A stretch of 16,592 nucleotides of DNA from an uncultured Succinivibrio sp. (GTDB lineage: Bacteria > Pseudomonadota > Gammaproteobacteria > Enterobacterales > Succinivibrionaceae): contig CACYBT010000054.1 of the NCBI GenBank assembly GCA_902772715.1, forward strand, positions 1 to 16,592, read 5' to 3'. Every line of letters begins with the position of its first letter. The first letter of the stretch is position 1. The notes beneath the pieces were generated by a model. That model made no database searches and had not been told where the DNA came from. It was given only the letters and a program-made list of their open reading frames with translations. Made by a program: the position numbers and the translations under genes. Positions 14,200 to 16,592 of the stretch are shown here, piece by piece.

Positions 14200-15960
14200 A
14201 TGACAACAATACCAGGAAAAGATGCTCCTCTTGAACAAACTATCGAGCTTTTTTCTGATGCTTTAAAAAACATCCATATTGAGGTTATTGAAGATAACTG
14301 GCTTAACCCTCTTGAAAATATTTATTCAGTGCATCTAGCCATAACCTCTCTTCCAGAAATTTATGCTAACGGCAAAGGTTCATCAAGATTGGCCGCCAGA
14401 GCATCAGCCTATGGTGAACTCATAGAACGGCTCAGCACACAGATGTCTTTTTCAGATTATTATTTAGGTCTTGATAATTCAAATGCTGAGTTTGTCCATT
14501 TTAAAGATGAAAAATGGAGCAAGATAGACCAGCAATCTCCTGAAATTCCGCAGGATGTGCTGAATGCTTCATTACGCAAATTCTACACTCAGAATACTGG
14601 CCTTACCTTAGAGCATCTTGTAGATCTGCAGTCCTCATCGTTTTCACGTGGAGTCTGCTCCATTCCATTTACTAATGCTCGCAATGGGGAAGTGGTCTAT
14701 TTTCCAGTCAATCTTCTTGACAATCTCTACGGTTCAAACGGCATGTCTGCAGGTAACACTGAGTATGAGGCATTAGTTCAGGGACTGGCTGAAATTATTG
14801 AACGATATGTAAAAAAAGAAGTAATCAAAAGAGGTTTAGGCCTTCCCGAAATACCGGATGAGATTCTAAGCAAATACGAGAATTCATATAAAACACTAAA
14901 GGATCTGCAAGGAGATAATCTCAAAACGATTTGCTACGATGCCTCCCTAGGCGGAAAATTCCCCGTTGTATGTGTTGTACTGTTCAATCAGAGCAATGGT
15001 ACCTGCACTGCTTCTTTTGGGGCTCATCCAATTTTTGAGGTTGCATTGGATCGCACTCTTACAGAACTTATGCAGGGCAGAACATTCAGCGACCTAGACA
15101 ATTTCGAGGCTCCAGATTTTAATCTTGCAGTTACTTCAGATATCACCAATCTTGAAAGTCATTTCATTGATTCAACGGGCATTCTGCCAATGCAGATGTT
15201 CAAAAAAATACCTAATTACCGGTTTGTTTCCTGGGATTTTCATGGCAATACTCAGGAACAGTACAAGGCTTTACGTTACATGATAGTAAAATTGGGCTTT
15301 GACATTTATGTACGCTCCTACAACTATCTTGGAGTAAGTGTTTACAGGGTTGTGGTTCCGGGAATGTCTGAGATTTATCCTTTAGATGATCTCATCTATA
15401 ACAATACCAACTGCGGCATTGATTTTCAGGAGGCCCTGCTATCGCTACCAGAATCAGACGAAAATAAGGAAACCTACAAGGCTTATCTTGAAGAGCTGGA
15501 AAATGAAGATCTCAATGATGAAGACTTTGTCTGTGCCATTCTCGGAATTCTTCCCGACGAAAAATCTCCATGGAAAACCTTACGCCTAGGTGAATTAAAG
15601 TGTCTCCTTGCTCTTGCCAGTAATTGTAATGATAAGGCATTGGAATACGCTCAATGGACCGTATCCTTTAACGAAAGTGAATTTTCTTTCAAGCGCCAGA
15701 GTTTTTATAAATGCATTATCAGTATCTTAAAATGTAAATTAAATGGCTCCTTAAAACTCGATGAATATAAAAATGCTTTATCCAATCTTTATGGAAAGGA
15801 AACTTTTGAACAGGCTATGGGGCATGTCGACGGGACACAGCGTTTTGCTAATCTCTACGCGTCGGATTTAAACCTCAAGGGCTTTAAAACCCATCAGGAA
15901 CTCATCAGAATTTACAACTGTGTCAAAGATGCACAAGGGATATCAGAGTATGAGAATTAA
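14200..15960 (+). CDS. ycaO: YcaO, ATP-dependent cyclodehydratase-family accessory for S12 methylthiolation
   Basis: This is the proteobacterial YcaO, an ATP-binding protein of the azoline cyclodehydratase fold that potentiates RimO methylthiolation of ribosomal protein S12. From this ATG the product is 586 residues, the E. coli length. It opens IPGKDAPLEQTIELF like E. coli YcaO (IPGKDAALEDSI). ATP/Mg-site blocks are GSSRLAARASAYGELIERLS (60-79; E73, E76) and GMSAGNTEYEALVQGLAEIIER (181-202; E190, E198, E201). A block near 270-290 reads HPIFEVALDRTLTELMQGR. A helical, TPR-like C-terminal region follows. The GGGG 6 nt before the ATG decides the start; the longer in-frame extension upstream would overlap the divergent gene and lacks family similarity. 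No peptide precursor or dehydrogenase gene is near, so a RiPP role is not indicated. Confidence 0.93.
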   Translation: MTTIPGKDAPLEQTIELFSDALKNIHIEVIEDNWLNPLENIYSVHLAITSLPEIYANGKGSSRLAARASAYGELIERLSTQMSFSDYYLGLDNSNAEFVHFKDEKWSKIDQQSPEIPQDVLNASLRKFYTQNTGLTLEHLVDLQSSSFSRGVCSIPFTNARNGEVVYFPVNLLDNLYGSNGMSAGNTEYEALVQGLAEIIERYVKKEVIKRGLGLPEIPDEILSKYENSYKTLKDLQGDNLKTICYDASLGGKFPVVCVVLFNQSNGTCTASFGAHPIFEVALDRTLTELMQGRTFSDLDNFEAPDFNLAVTSDITNLESHFIDSTGILPMQMFKKIPNYRFVSWDFHGNTQEQYKALRYMIVKLGFDIYVRSYNYLGVSVYRVVVPGMSEIYPLDDLIYNNTNCGIDFQEALLSLPESDENKETYKAYLEELENEDLNDEDFVCAILGILPDEKSPWKTLRLGELKCLLALASNCNDKALEYAQWTVSFNESEFSFKRQSFYKCIISILKCKLNGSLKLDEYKNALSNLYGKETFEQAMGHVDGTQRFANLYASDLNLKGFKTHQELIRIYNCVKDAQGISEYEN

Positions 15961-16552
15961 ATTAGGCTGCCTTGGATTTATATGTGCCGCAGCGCTACTG
16001 TTTGGCTGTAGCTCCCATAATCTTAAGCATCAGGATTTTGATGCACTATCGCAAAATGAAAGGATTGCACTTCTTGAAAACATCAAGAATCTTAAAGAAT
16101 ATGGAAAAGTGGCATTGTTTATTTCCCAGCCTAGATTCCGCATATCCTCAGATTTTATGTATGATTATGAAAAAGATAACTCCACACTTGAGATAATTGG
16201 TCCTGTGGGAGTCACTATGGCAAAAATCTATATTAATAACCTTGGAGAAATGACGGTCTTAATTGATTCCAAAAAATATACACATCATGAGGCCGAGGCT
16301 ATTTTGAAAAAACAGTTTAATCTGACACTACCTGCCGACAAACTTTCACGCATTATCCGCGGATTGAATGTCGGAACACCTACCTACGATGAACAGGGAT
16401 ATGTTAAAAGTGTAACCACTGGAGATGACTATATAATTAACTATAAAAGCTACGATAAATTCCAGTACGGTTATAATCTTCCCAAAGAAATTGAAATCAC
16501 TAAAGATAACTCAAGACTGCTCATTAAAATTAACCGTGCCATTCTCTACTAA
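15950..16552 (+). CDS. lolB: Outer-membrane lipoprotein receptor LolB
   Basis: LolB is the outer-membrane lipoprotein that accepts lipoproteins from LolA and inserts them in the outer membrane. The 200-residue product begins with a lipoprotein signal ending LLFGC, Cys20 being the acylated residue, which fixes the start at 15950. The body follows the LolB pattern: YGKVALFI (W/Y-GKxAx), a barrel of alternating strands with IIGPVGVTMAKIYI (GPLG motif), LPADKLSRIIRGLNVG (LPxxxLxxWLRG), a DDYIINYKSY strand (W.V.Y..y), and LPKEIEITKDNSRLLIKI (LP..I.l...). It overlaps the ycaO 3' end by 11 bp, with AAGGGA upstream of its ATG, so the two are probably translated from one transcript. Divergent LolB sequences are usual, so identity is low but the pattern is consistent. 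Confidence 0.85.
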   Translation: MRIKLGCLGFICAAALLFGCSSHNLKHQDFDALSQNERIALLENIKNLKEYGKVALFISQPRFRISSDFMYDYEKDNSTLEIIGPVGVTMAKIYINNLGEMTVLIDSKKYTHHEAEAILKKQFNLTLPADKLSRIIRGLNVGTPTYDEQGYVKSVTTGDDYIINYKSYDKFQYGYNLPKEIEITKDNSRLLIKINRAILY

Positions 16553-16592
16553 GTTGAGTTAAATCATTGGCCCTCACCATACTGTAACTTTG

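Noticed and set aside
15920..15949. Longer LolB start (GTG at 15920 or ATG at 15929)
   Set aside because: It would put ten or fewer polar residues before a complete lipoprotein signal that starts naturally at 15950; AAGGGA serves the 15950 ATG.
14200..15960. RiPP (azole/azoline peptide) biosynthetic cluster around YcaO
   Set aside because: No precursor peptide, E1-like partner or dehydrogenase is present, and the protein matches the stand-alone RimO-linked YcaO in length and N-terminus.

Overview
The window is an AT-rich stretch of a gammaproteobacterial chromosome. The gene complement (proteobacterial-type Asd with the catalytic Cys near residue 135, a 586-residue YcaO, LolB, SlyD, Dgt, a MtnN neighbour of the CobD/CbiB type known from Vibrio-like genomes, a YqhC-type AraC regulator and a DUF3737 protein) fits an Aeromonadales-like anaerobe such as a member of Succinivibrionaceae. 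That placement is inference from protein character only. I see no rRNA, tRNA, CRISPR, insertion sequence or prophage.

Layout. (1) Positions 1-4979, all minus strand: glgC -> dgt -> PlsC-like acyltransferase -> small membrane-anchored protein with a pilin-like C-terminal half -> slyD (runs off the window). Gaps are short or negative, so this could be one transcription unit, with a possible extra promoter before the acyltransferase. (2) 5198-7533, minus: mtnN -> divergent CobD/CbiB-family membrane protein -> smrA-like nuclease, a compact operon in which the TAG stop of each upstream gene lies inside the Shine-Dalgarno sequence of the next. (3) 7597-9771: a YqhC-type AraC regulator (minus) divergent from a DMT/EamA transporter (plus), a classic regulator-target arrangement, separated by 357 bp. 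(4) 9773-12894, minus: asd, then a lipoprotein with an unusual ParB-like plus RelA/SpoT-like architecture, then a DUF3737 repeat protein that converges on the transporter gene with a 1-bp spacer. A perfect 12-bp hairpin separates asd from the lipoprotein. (5) 12895-13272: a non-coding region with a good promoter and a leader of about 225 nt that can form several perfect hairpins before asd; it does not look like the lysine riboswitch. (6) 13273-16552: an unknown single-pass membrane protein (minus) divergent from ycaO -> lolB (plus), with a perfect 19-bp palindrome between them.

Most genes are housekeeping: glycogen precursor synthesis (GlgC), dNTP control (Dgt), lipid acylation, protein folding (SlyD), SAH/MTA recycling (MtnN), lysine/threonine/methionine and cell-wall precursor supply (Asd), S12 modification support (YcaO) and lipoprotein insertion (LolB). 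The least conventional items are the lipoprotein at 10684-11715 and the structured asd leader.
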